From: JANNOG01 sp050329415
Lineage (GTDB): Bacteria > Actinomycetota > Actinomycetes > Actinomycetales > JBBAYJ01
Direction: 5' to 3'
Length of the DNA stretch: 14,867 nt
Assembly: GCA_050329415.1 (NCBI GenBank)
Contig: JBHJOS010000175.1
Location: 1-14,867 of the forward strand
Both the position numbers and the translations under genes were made by a program. The notes under the pieces are model-generated. The model did no database searches. It saw only the letters and a program-made list of their open reading frames with translations, and was not told where the DNA came from. This document shows positions 5,548 to 11,508 of the stretch, piece after piece; position 1 is the stretch's first letter; each line of letters opens with the position of its first letter.

Positions 5548-6008
5548 TCGTCCTCCTGGACACCAACGTCCTGTCGGAACTCGTACGCCAGCGACCTGAC
5601 CCGGTCGTCCTGGAGTGGCTCGACAGCCGACCTGCCCGGACCGTGGGCACGACGACGATCACGATCGCCGAACTGCGGTACGGGGTCGAGCGGCTCCCGG
5701 ACGGTCGTCGCAAGACACTGCTCGCGTCGGCTGTGGACCAGATGCTGACGGCGGATCTCGACGGCCGCGTCGCCGATTTCGACCTGTCCGCAGCTCGGCA
5801 GTACGCCCTCGTGGCGACGGCTCGCGAACGCTCCGGACGGCCCATCAGCACCGCAGACGCCCAGATCGCCGGGATCTGCCGTGCCCGGGGGGCTCTCCTC
5901 GCCACCCGGAACACCAAGGACTTCGCGGGCACGGGCGTCGACCTCGTCGACCCCTTCGAGCCTGACGCGGCTCCTCCCGGGCAGCAGGGACCGCCCGACC
6001 TACGCTGA
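5544..6008 (+). CDS. VapC/FitB-type PIN-domain ribonuclease toxin
   Basis: This 154-residue PIN-domain protein is predicted to be a Mg-dependent endoribonuclease that arrests translation when free of its antitoxin. The acidic catalytic residues are visible: Asp6 in LLDTNVLSEL, Glu43 in TIAELRYG, Asp105 in STADAQIAG and Asp126 in the LATRNTKDF motif. It overlaps the antitoxin gene through ATGA, so the two are translated together. The fold should end near VDLVDPF (about residue 138). The last 16 residues are Pro/Gly/Gln-rich and are encoded by DNA that also holds the promoter of the next gene, so the tail may be former intergenic sequence. Cellular target (tRNA, rRNA or mRNA) is unknown. Confidence 0.92.
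   Translation: MIVLLDTNVLSELVRQRPDPVVLEWLDSRPARTVGTTTITIAELRYGVERLPDGRRKTLLASAVDQMLTADLDGRVADFDLSAARQYALVATARERSGRPISTADAQIAGICRARGALLATRNTKDFAGTGVDLVDPFEPDAAPPGQQGPPDLR
6001..6006 (+). promoter_or_regulatory. Likely -10 box TACGCT of the histidine phosphatase gene
   Basis: TACGCT overlaps the first base of the vapC stop codon (6006-6008) and ends 7 nt before the ATG at 6014. No ribosome site is present, so the message is probably leaderless and its transcription independent of the toxin-antitoxin promoter. Confidence 0.5.
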
Positions 6009-6013
6009 TCGGC

Positions 6014-6727
6014 ATGCCGACGGTCCTGCTCGTCCGCCACGGCCGCAGCACCGCCAACACCGCCGGTGTCCTCGCCGGCCGGACCCCGGGTGTCGCCCTG
6101 GACGAGACCGGCCGCCGCCAGGTGGGCGACCTGGCCGCCCGGCTCACCACGGTCCCCTTCGCCTCCGTGGTGACGAGCCCGGTCCAGAGGTGCCGCGAGA
6201 CCGCGGAGGCGCTCGTCGCGGTGCCGGGTCCGCGCGGCCGGTTCCGGCACCGGCCCCCGGTCCTCGTCGAGGACCGGCTCGCGGAGGTGGACTACGGCGA
6301 GTGGTCCAACGGCCGGCTGCGTGACCTCGCCCGGCACCCCCTGTGGCGGACCGTGCAGGTCCAGCCCTCGGCGGTGACCTTTCCGGGCGGGGAGTCCCTG
6401 CGCGCCATGCAGGCCCGGGCAGTGGAGGCGGTCCGGGAGCACGACGCCCGGGTCGCCGCCGACACGGGCGAGTCGGCGGTCTGGGTCGCCGTCACTCACG
6501 GCGACGTCGTCAAGGCCGTGCTCGCGGATGCCCTCGGCATCCACCTCGACGCGTTCCAGCGGATCGTGGCGGACCCGGCCTCGGTCTCGGCCGTCCGCTA
6601 CACCCCTGCCCGGCCGTTCGTGCTGCGTGTTAACGACACCGGCGGGGACGTGTCCGCCCTGGTCCCGCTGCGCCGCCGCCGGCCTCGAACCGAGGCCGTC
6701 GTGGGCGGTGGCGCCGGGACCCCGTGA
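6014..6727 (+). CDS. Histidine phosphatase superfamily protein, MSMEG_4193 type
   Basis: This 237-residue cytoplasmic phosphohydrolase of the phosphoglycerate-mutase-like branch uses a phosphohistidine intermediate. LLVRHGRSTAN holds Arg8 and the nucleophile His9; SPVQRCRETAEAL holds Arg59; LAEVDYGEWSNG holds the acid/base candidate Glu91; VAVTHGDVVKAVL holds the second His162. All core residues are present, so an active phosphatase is likely; the substrate is unknown. This is the group called 'MSMEG_4193 family' (TIGR03848, from memory), with M. tuberculosis Rv2135c as probable counterpart. It is followed by DUF3090 and SCO1664-family genes in conserved order. The C-terminal 20 or so residues are basic then Gly-rich and probably disordered. 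Confidence 0.92.
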   Translation: MPTVLLVRHGRSTANTAGVLAGRTPGVALDETGRRQVGDLAARLTTVPFASVVTSPVQRCRETAEALVAVPGPRGRFRHRPPVLVEDRLAEVDYGEWSNGRLRDLARHPLWRTVQVQPSAVTFPGGESLRAMQARAVEAVREHDARVAADTGESAVWVAVTHGDVVKAVLADALGIHLDAFQRIVADPASVSAVRYTPARPFVLRVNDTGGDVSALVPLRRRRPRTEAVVGGGAGTP

Positions 6728-6745
6728 CCCCGCAGCGCCTCTGGT

Positions 6746-6751
6746 TAGGGT
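6746..6751 (+). promoter_or_regulatory. Possible -10 box TAGGGT of the DUF3090 gene
   Basis: TAGGGT ends 5 nt before the GTG at 6757, the shortest spacing of the set in this window. There is no ribosome site before that GTG, which favours leaderless initiation. Confidence 0.4.
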
Positions 6752-6756
6752 GACGC

Positions 6757-7314
6757 GTGCCCGTCTACGAGTACGACCCGCCGGAGCGGTTCGTCGCCGG
6801 CACGGTCGGGGATCCGGGCCAGCGGACGTTCTTCCTCCAGGCCAGCGGCGGTGGGCGGGTGACGTCGGTCTCGTGCGAGAAGGCGCAGGTCGCGATCCTG
6901 GCCGAGCGGATCGGCGAGCTGCTCGACCTGGTGGTCAAGCGCTCGGGCGGCACCGCCCCGGTGCCGGCCGCCCTCGCTCGGAACACCGTGGACACCGGCC
7001 CGCTCGAAGCGCCGATCGAGGAGGACTTCCGGGTCGGGGTGATGAGCCTGGCCTGGGACCCCGAGCGAGCCGTCGTCGTCGTGGAGGCACTGCAGGTCAC
7101 CGAATCCTTCGAGGTCACCGACCCGGCCGCGGCTGTCGAGGCCGACCCGACCCTCGGCCTGCTGCGGGTGAGCATGAACGGGACGGCCGCCCGGGCGTTC
7201 GTGGCACGGGCCGCGGCCGTCGTCGCCGCGGGTCGCCCCCCCTGTCCCTGGTGCGCCGAAGCCCTGGATCCGGCGGGTCACGTCTGCCCACGGCAGAACG
7301 GCTACCGCCGGTGA
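6757..7314 (+). CDS. DUF3090-family protein with C-terminal zinc-ribbon-like motif
   Basis: This 185-residue protein has unknown function and is conserved in actinobacteria next to the preceding phosphatase and the following SCO1664-family gene (M. tuberculosis Rv2134c, from memory). The opening VYEYDPPERFVAGTVGDPGQRTFFLQA is characteristic. A central region contains EEDFRVGVMSLAWD (88-101). The end carries Cys163-Pro-Trp-Cys166, then HVCP with His175 and Cys177, and NGYRR. Two CxxC-like halves close together suggest a small metal-binding knuckle, but only three Cys and one His are available. The GTG start fits the TAGGGT box and the conserved beginning. The gene ends 4 nt before the next start. 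Confidence 0.92.
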   Translation: MPVYEYDPPERFVAGTVGDPGQRTFFLQASGGGRVTSVSCEKAQVAILAERIGELLDLVVKRSGGTAPVPAALARNTVDTGPLEAPIEEDFRVGVMSLAWDPERAVVVVEALQVTESFEVTDPAAAVEADPTLGLLRVSMNGTAARAFVARAAAVVAAGRPPCPWCAEALDPAGHVCPRQNGYRR

Positions 7315-7318
7315 TGCG

Positions 7319-8143
7319 GTGAGCGGGCCGGCGGCGCGCGACGCGTCCGGCGCCGACGTCAGCCGGCTGCTGAGCGAAGGCCGGATCGAGGTGGTCGGTC
7401 GGCTGCGCGCGGCCTCCAACGTCACGCTGCTCGTCGACGTCGAGGCCGTGGGCACCACCCGGCGCGCCGTGTACAAGCCGGTGAGCGGCGAGCGCCCGCT
7501 GTGGGACTTCCCGGACGGCACCCTCGCCGGCCGGGAGGTCGCCGCGCACCTCGTGACCACGGCAGCCGGGTGCGACGCGGTGCCCGCGACGGTGATGCGC
7601 GAGGAGGCCCCCTTCGGGCCGGGCAGCCTCCAGGCGTGGGTGGACACCGACGCCCCCGAACCGGGGGACGGTCTGGTCGACCTGTTCGATCCCGGGGCGG
7701 TGCCGGACGGCTGGCGCTCGGTCCTCTCCGCGCAGGACGCCCGGGGGGCACCGGTGCTCCTGGCTCACGCCGACACGCGCGGGCTGCGGGACGTCGCGGT
7801 CCTCGACCTCGTGCTCAACAACGCCGACCGGAAGGGCGGGCACCTGCTGGTCGACACCTGCGGTCGGGTGCGCGGGGTCGATCACGGGCTGACCTTCCAC
7901 CGCGACGACAAGCTGCGGACGGTGCTGTGGGGCTGGGCCGGGGAGCGCCTCGACGAGCGGGACCGGGATCTGCTGGACCGGCTGGCGGCCGCTCTGGACT
8001 CGGGGCTCGGGACGGCGCTGGGCCCGCTCCTCACGTCCCGGGAGGTGCGTGCGCTGGGGGAACGCGTCGCGGCCGTCCGGCGGACGGGGTGCTTCCCCCG
8101 GCCCGACGGGTCCTGGCCGGCCATCCCCTGGCCGGCGTTCTGA
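7319..8143 (+). CDS. SCO1664-family protein with PI3/PI4-kinase- or HipA-like fold
   Basis: This 274-residue protein has unknown function (TIGR03843; M. tuberculosis Rv2133c, from memory). Its motifs resemble an atypical kinase: VYKPVSGERPLWDFP with Lys53 as candidate ATP-binding lysine, REVAAH with Glu73, then LDLVLNNADRKGGHLL (162-177) as catalytic-loop-like segment, and GVDHGLTF (187-194) in place of a DFG-like metal motif. Similar motifs occur in PI3/PI4-type and HipA-type kinases. Phosphotransfer is inference; no substrate is known. The GTG at 7319 lies 4 nt after the DUF3090 stop; the ATG at 7315 ends at once in TGA and is not used. The tight spacing implies co-translation with DUF3090. 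Confidence 0.9.
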   Translation: MSGPAARDASGADVSRLLSEGRIEVVGRLRAASNVTLLVDVEAVGTTRRAVYKPVSGERPLWDFPDGTLAGREVAAHLVTTAAGCDAVPATVMREEAPFGPGSLQAWVDTDAPEPGDGLVDLFDPGAVPDGWRSVLSAQDARGAPVLLAHADTRGLRDVAVLDLVLNNADRKGGHLLVDTCGRVRGVDHGLTFHRDDKLRTVLWGWAGERLDERDRDLLDRLAAALDSGLGTALGPLLTSREVRALGERVAAVRRTGCFPRPDGSWPAIPWPAF

Positions 8144-8153
8144 GGCGGGGACG

Positions 8154-8159
8154 TAGTGT
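8154..8159 (+). promoter_or_regulatory. Likely -10 box TAGTGT of mshC
   Basis: TAGTGT ends 7 nt before the GTG at 8167, so transcription would begin at the start codon. This favours 8167 over the in-frame GTG at 8176. Confidence 0.45.
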
Positions 8160-8166
8160 CCGCCCG

Positions 8167-9447
8167 GTGTCCACCGTGACGCCCTGGTCCTCGCCCGAGG
8201 TGCCCCGCCTGCCGGGACCGCCGACCGTCCGGGCGCCCCGGGTTCTCGTGCACGACTCCGCCACGGACGGACTCGTCCCGGCGGCGCTCAGCGACGAGGC
8301 CCGGATGTACGTCTGCGGGATCACCCCGTACGACGCCGCACACCTCGGCCACGCCCACACCTACGTCGCCTTCGACGTGCTCCACCGGGTCCTGCTCGAC
8401 TCCGGTCGCACGGTGCACTACGTCCAGAACGTCACCGACGTCGACGACCCGCTCCTGGAGCGGGCGGCGGCGACCGGGGACGACTGGCGGCGCCTCGCCC
8501 GCCACCAGACCGAGCTCTTCGCCCAGCAGATGGAGCGGCTGTCGGTGCTGCCCCCGCGGACCTTCCTGGCGGTCACGGAGGTCGTCGACCGGATCGGGGC
8601 GGTGGTGGCCGAGCTCGTGCGGTGCGGCGCCGCGTACCACGTCCCGACGGCCGATACCGGGACGGGGCACGGGGACGTCTACTTCGACGTCGGGACCGAC
8701 CCGTCCTTCGGCAGTGTGTCCCGCCTCGACGAGGCGACGATGGCGGTGCTGTCGGCGCAACGTGGCGGCGACCCGGCCCGGCCGGGGAAGCGGAACCCGC
8801 TGGACCCGCTGCTGTGGCGCGCGCGGCGGCCCGGCGAGCCGTGGTGGGCGGTGCCGGGGCTGCCCGATGGCCGCCCCGGCTGGCACGTCGAGTGCGTGGC
8901 GATCGCGGTGGACCACCTGGGGATGGGTTTCGACGTCCAGGGCGGCGGCTCCGACCTGGCCTTCCCGCACCACGAGATGGGTGCCTCGCACGCCCGGGTC
9001 CTCACCGGCAAGGACACCTACGCCCGCGCCTACGTGCACGCCGGCATGGTCGGTCTGGACGGCGAGAAGATGAGCAAGTCCCGGGGCAACCTCGTCTTCG
9101 TCCACGAGGTGCTCGACGGCGGGCTGGACCCGGCGGCGCTGCGGGTCGCGCTGATGTCCCACCACTACCGCGCCGACTGGTCATGGACGGACGAGCTCGG
9201 CCGGGAGTCCGCCGCCCGGGTCGATCGGTGGCGCACCGCGGTCGGCCGGGACACGGGCCCGCCGATCCACCGCCTGCTGGCGGACGTCCGCGCGGCGCTG
9301 GTGAACGACCTGGACACCCCGAAGGCCCTGGCGGCGATCGACGCATGGGCGGACGCCCAACTCGCGACGGGCGGTGACACGGCCGGCGCCGGGACCCACG
9401 CGTCGCACGTCCTCGCCACCCTCCTCGGCGTCCATCTCCCCACCTGA
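8167..9447 (+). CDS. mshC: L-cysteine:1D-myo-inositol 2-amino-2-deoxy-alpha-D-glucopyranoside ligase
   Basis: MshC joins cysteine to glucosaminyl-inositol with ATP, the penultimate step of mycothiol synthesis. The 426-residue protein is a cysteinyl-tRNA-synthetase paralogue lacking the tRNA-binding domain. The zinc ligand Cys50 starts MYVCGITPYDAAHLGHAHTY with the HIGH-type signature HLGH (59-62). Cys243 lies in GWHVECVAIA, His268 in FPHHEMG, and KMSKS is at 301-305. FPHHEMG lacks the fourth ligand glutamate found in true CysRS, as expected of MshC. The N-terminus (TPWSSPEVPRLPG) matches the 'SW..P.VP.LPG' opening of MshC, supporting the 8167 start. A much longer in-frame extension back to 7501 is a frame shadow over the SCO1664 gene. 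The gene lies 23 nt after that gene and has its own TAGTGT box. Confidence 0.96.
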   Translation: MSTVTPWSSPEVPRLPGPPTVRAPRVLVHDSATDGLVPAALSDEARMYVCGITPYDAAHLGHAHTYVAFDVLHRVLLDSGRTVHYVQNVTDVDDPLLERAAATGDDWRRLARHQTELFAQQMERLSVLPPRTFLAVTEVVDRIGAVVAELVRCGAAYHVPTADTGTGHGDVYFDVGTDPSFGSVSRLDEATMAVLSAQRGGDPARPGKRNPLDPLLWRARRPGEPWWAVPGLPDGRPGWHVECVAIAVDHLGMGFDVQGGGSDLAFPHHEMGASHARVLTGKDTYARAYVHAGMVGLDGEKMSKSRGNLVFVHEVLDGGLDPAALRVALMSHHYRADWSWTDELGRESAARVDRWRTAVGRDTGPPIHRLLADVRAALVNDLDTPKALAAIDAWADAQLATGGDTAGAGTHASHVLATLLGVHLPT

Positions 9448-9486
9448 CCGCCACCGCACCGCCCGGCTCGCTTGGCTGGCCGATGT

Positions 9487-9551
9487 GCCGTGGCGCACGG
9501 CGTGTCGCGAGCGTCTCGCGGCCACTCCGCATGCCAACCGTGGTCGGCATG
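9487..9551. terminator. Cluster of three hairpins between convergent mshC and PAC2 genes
   Basis: Three inverted repeats stand in a row: GCCGTG/CACGGC (9487-9501, loop 3), CGCGAG/CTCGCG (9506-9520, loop 3) and CATGCC/GGCATG (9530-9551, loop 10, with ACC/GGT pairing inside). No T-run follows any of them. Their place between two converging stop codons suggests a bidirectional U-less terminator. Other roles such as a protein-binding or packaging-type repeat cannot be excluded. Confidence 0.5.
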
Positions 9552-9575
9552 GGGGGATGACGTCAGGTGATGCGG

Positions 9576-10463
9576 TCAGGCGGGCGGGGGGCGCCGGCGG
9601 CGGAGGTAGCGCTCGAACTCTCGCGCGATCGCCTCGCCGCTCGCCTCGGGGAGGTCGGCGGTGTCCTTCGCCTCCTCGAGCTGGCGGACGTACTCGGCGA
9701 TCTCGGTGTCCTCCTGGGCCAGCTCGTCCACCCCGCGCTGCCACGCCTCGGCGTCCTCGGCCAGGTCGCCGTAGGGCATGCCGACCTCCAGCACGTCCTC
9801 CAGCCGGGTGAGCAGGGCGAGAGTCGCCTTCGGGTTCGGCGGCTGGGCCACGTAGTGCGGGACCGCGGCCCAGAGGGACACCCCCGGCAGCCCGGTGTCC
9901 AGCGCCTCGGCCTGCAGCACGCCCACGATGCCGGTCGGTCCCTCGTAGGTCGAGGGCTCCAGGCCGTAGCGCTCGGCGGTCTCGGGGTGCTCGGCGGTCG
10001 CACTGACGGGGATGGGCCGGCTGTGCGGAACGTCCGTCAGCAGGGCCCCCAGCGTGACGAGCATCTCGACACCCTCGCGCCGGGCGACGGCCAGCAGCTC
10101 GTGAGAGTAGGAGCGCCACCGCATGGACGGCTCGATGCCCTCGACCAGCAGCAACCGCCGACCACCGACCACCGACTCCAGGATCCGAGTCGTGGGCCAG
10201 ACCACGCGACGCTGGCCGTCGGGGCCGCGGGACACCTCCGGCCGGGTCACCTGGAAGTCGTGGTAAGGCTCCGGGTCCAGGGCCGTGACCTCCCGGGTGT
10301 CCCACGAGGCGCGCAGCTGAGCGACGGCATCGCTCGCCGCGTCCGCCGCGTCGTTCCACCCCTTGAACGCCGCCACCATGATCGACGCAGGAGCCGGCGT
10401 CGCCGTCGGGCCGGAACCGACAGCCGCGTCGTCGGAGGCCACGTCGTCCGAGGTCACGCCCAC
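9576..10463 (-). CDS. PAC2-family protein (proteasome-assembly-chaperone-like)
   Basis: This 295-residue cytoplasmic protein of the PAC2 family is widespread in actinobacteria (M. tuberculosis Rv2125, from memory). Its bacterial role is unsettled; the name comes from eukaryotic proteasome assembly chaperones. Typical segments are IMVAAFKGWNDAADAASDA (28-46), RRLLLVEGIEPSMRWRSY, VTLGALLTDVPHSRPIPVS, YEGPTGIVGVLQAEA and SLWAAVPHYVAQPPNPKATLALL. A charged C-terminal stretch (EYVRQLEEAKD, then EFERYLRRRRPPPA) ends the protein. The N-terminal 25 residues are Ala/Asp/Pro-rich and probably disordered. The GTG at 10463 has GGAG 5 nt upstream; the in-frame GTG at 10457 has GAGG 8 nt upstream and is equally plausible. 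Confidence 0.9.
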   Translation of the reverse strand: MGVTSDDVASDDAAVGSGPTATPAPASIMVAAFKGWNDAADAASDAVAQLRASWDTREVTALDPEPYHDFQVTRPEVSRGPDGQRRVVWPTTRILESVVGGRRLLLVEGIEPSMRWRSYSHELLAVARREGVEMLVTLGALLTDVPHSRPIPVSATAEHPETAERYGLEPSTYEGPTGIVGVLQAEALDTGLPGVSLWAAVPHYVAQPPNPKATLALLTRLEDVLEVGMPYGDLAEDAEAWQRGVDELAQEDTEIAEYVRQLEEAKDTADLPEASGEAIAREFERYLRRRRPPPA

Positions 10464-10572
10464 CGCCTCTCCACCGGGTCCCGGTCACTCGTCACGGCTG
10501 CTCGCGCGCGGGCCGACCCCACCGGGCCCGCGGTCGCGTCAGCCTACGCGCCGCCCCTGTCCGCCCGGTCCC

Positions 10573-10578
10573 TAGACT
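10573..10578 (+). promoter_or_regulatory. Likely -10 box TAGACT of the HAD hydrolase gene
   Basis: TAGACT ends 8 nt before the GTG at 10587 with no ribosome site between. It lies in the 123-nt divergent spacer shared with the PAC2 gene. Confidence 0.45.
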
Positions 10579-10586
10579 CGACACTC

Positions 10587-11393
10587 GTGGTGACGCCCGG
10601 CGAACCCCGCGAGTCCCCGTGGCCCGTGCTGCGCGACGGTGTCGGGACGGGCCACCCCAACGGCGGGCGCTCCGCTCCGTGGGCAGTGCTGTGGGACATG
10701 GACGGCACCATCGTCGACACCGAGCCGTACTGGATCGCCGAGGAGATCACCCTCGCCGAGGAGCACGGCAGCACGTGGAGCCACGAGCAGGGCCTCACCC
10801 TGGTCGGCCTGGCCCTGGACGTCAGCGCCCGGATCCTGGTGGACCACCACGGGCTGCCGATGTCCCCGGCCGAGGTGATCGACCGACTCATGGCGGGCGT
10901 CGTCCGCCGGGTGATCGAGGCCCCGCCGTGGCGCCCGGGAGCCCGCGAGCTGCTCGCCGACCTCGTGGCGGGGGAGGTCCCGATGGCTCTCGTCACGATG
11001 TCGTACGTGCCCCTCGCGGAGGCCGTGGTGTCCCAGCTGCCCCCCGGGACCTTCGCTGCTGTGGTCACCGGTGATGCCGTCGCGCGCGGGAAGCCGCACC
11101 CGGAGCCGTACCTCGCCGGGGCCGACCGCGTCGGAGTCCCGGCCGGACGGTGCGTCGCGATCGAGGACTCCCCGCCCGGCCTGGCCTCGGCCGAGGCCGC
11201 GGGCTGCCGCGTGCTCGGCGTCCGGGGCCACGTGCCGATCGAGGCGGCACCCCACCGGTCCCGGGTCGCCTCGCTGACCGAGGTCGATCCCGGGGTGCTC
11301 GCGGCGATCGCGACTGGCACCGTCGTCGACACCCTGCCGCGGGCCGGGGCGAAGCCGCCGACGGTGTCCGCGGCCGGGAGCGCGACCACCTGA
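10587..11393 (+). CDS. HAD-superfamily hydrolase, subfamily IA (beta-phosphoglucomutase-like)
   Basis: This 268-residue predicted phosphatase or phosphomutase acts through an aspartyl-phosphate. Motif I is LWDMDGTIVDTE (nucleophile Asp37, acid/base Asp39), motif II is LVTMSY (Thr137), motif III is RGKPHPEPYL (Lys169) and motif IV is IEDSPPGLASAEAAG (Glu193, Asp194). All are intact. The cap region (about 47-115) is helical, as in subfamily IA. Residues 1-30 before the fold are Pro/Gly-rich and unusual in length. GTG codons at 10587 and 10590 are adjacent alternatives; the TAGACT box favours 10587. I recall HAD genes next to PAC2 and metH in actinobacteria, but metH is not next here. Substrate unknown. 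Confidence 0.9.
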   Translation: MVTPGEPRESPWPVLRDGVGTGHPNGGRSAPWAVLWDMDGTIVDTEPYWIAEEITLAEEHGSTWSHEQGLTLVGLALDVSARILVDHHGLPMSPAEVIDRLMAGVVRRVIEAPPWRPGARELLADLVAGEVPMALVTMSYVPLAEAVVSQLPPGTFAAVVTGDAVARGKPHPEPYLAGADRVGVPAGRCVAIEDSPPGLASAEAAGCRVLGVRGHVPIEAAPHRSRVASLTEVDPGVLAAIATGTVVDTLPRAGAKPPTVSAAGSATT

Positions 11394-11463
11394 CGACATC
11401 GACCGGGACCGTTCGTGGCCGAACCGTGACCGCCCGGGTGCAGAAGGTGGCGATTCGTCCTCC

Positions 11464-11469
11464 TACGCT
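11464..11469 (+). promoter_or_regulatory. Possible -10 box TACGCT of the peptide ABC transporter operon
   Basis: TACGCT lies 39 nt before the ATG at 11509. Unlike most genes in the window, this one would have a leader of about 33 nt with GAGG (11498-11501) 7 nt before the start. Confidence 0.4.
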
Positions 11470-11508
11470 GAGCCGCTCCCGATCCCGGACCAACGACGAG
11501 GACGACTC

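Noticed and set aside
7501..8166. In-frame extension of mshC upstream to 7501
   Set aside because: It overlaps the SCO1664-family gene in another frame and encodes Arg/Gly-rich shadow sequence; the MshC N-terminal motif and the TAGTGT box put the start at 8167.
9558..9565. TGACGTCA, a perfect 8-bp palindrome before the PAC2 stop
   Set aside because: It is short and common by chance at this G+C content, with no partner site nearby and a location at gene ends rather than a promoter.
9181..10488. A 435-codon minus-strand frame overlapping the PAC2 gene and the end of mshC
   Set aside because: It uses a different frame from the clear PAC2 protein and shows only low-complexity shadow sequence.
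11411..11424. GTTCG/CGAAC hairpin between the HAD gene and the ABC operon
   Set aside because: The stem is only 5 bp, with mismatches at once outside and no T-run, so it is too weak to call a terminator or operator.
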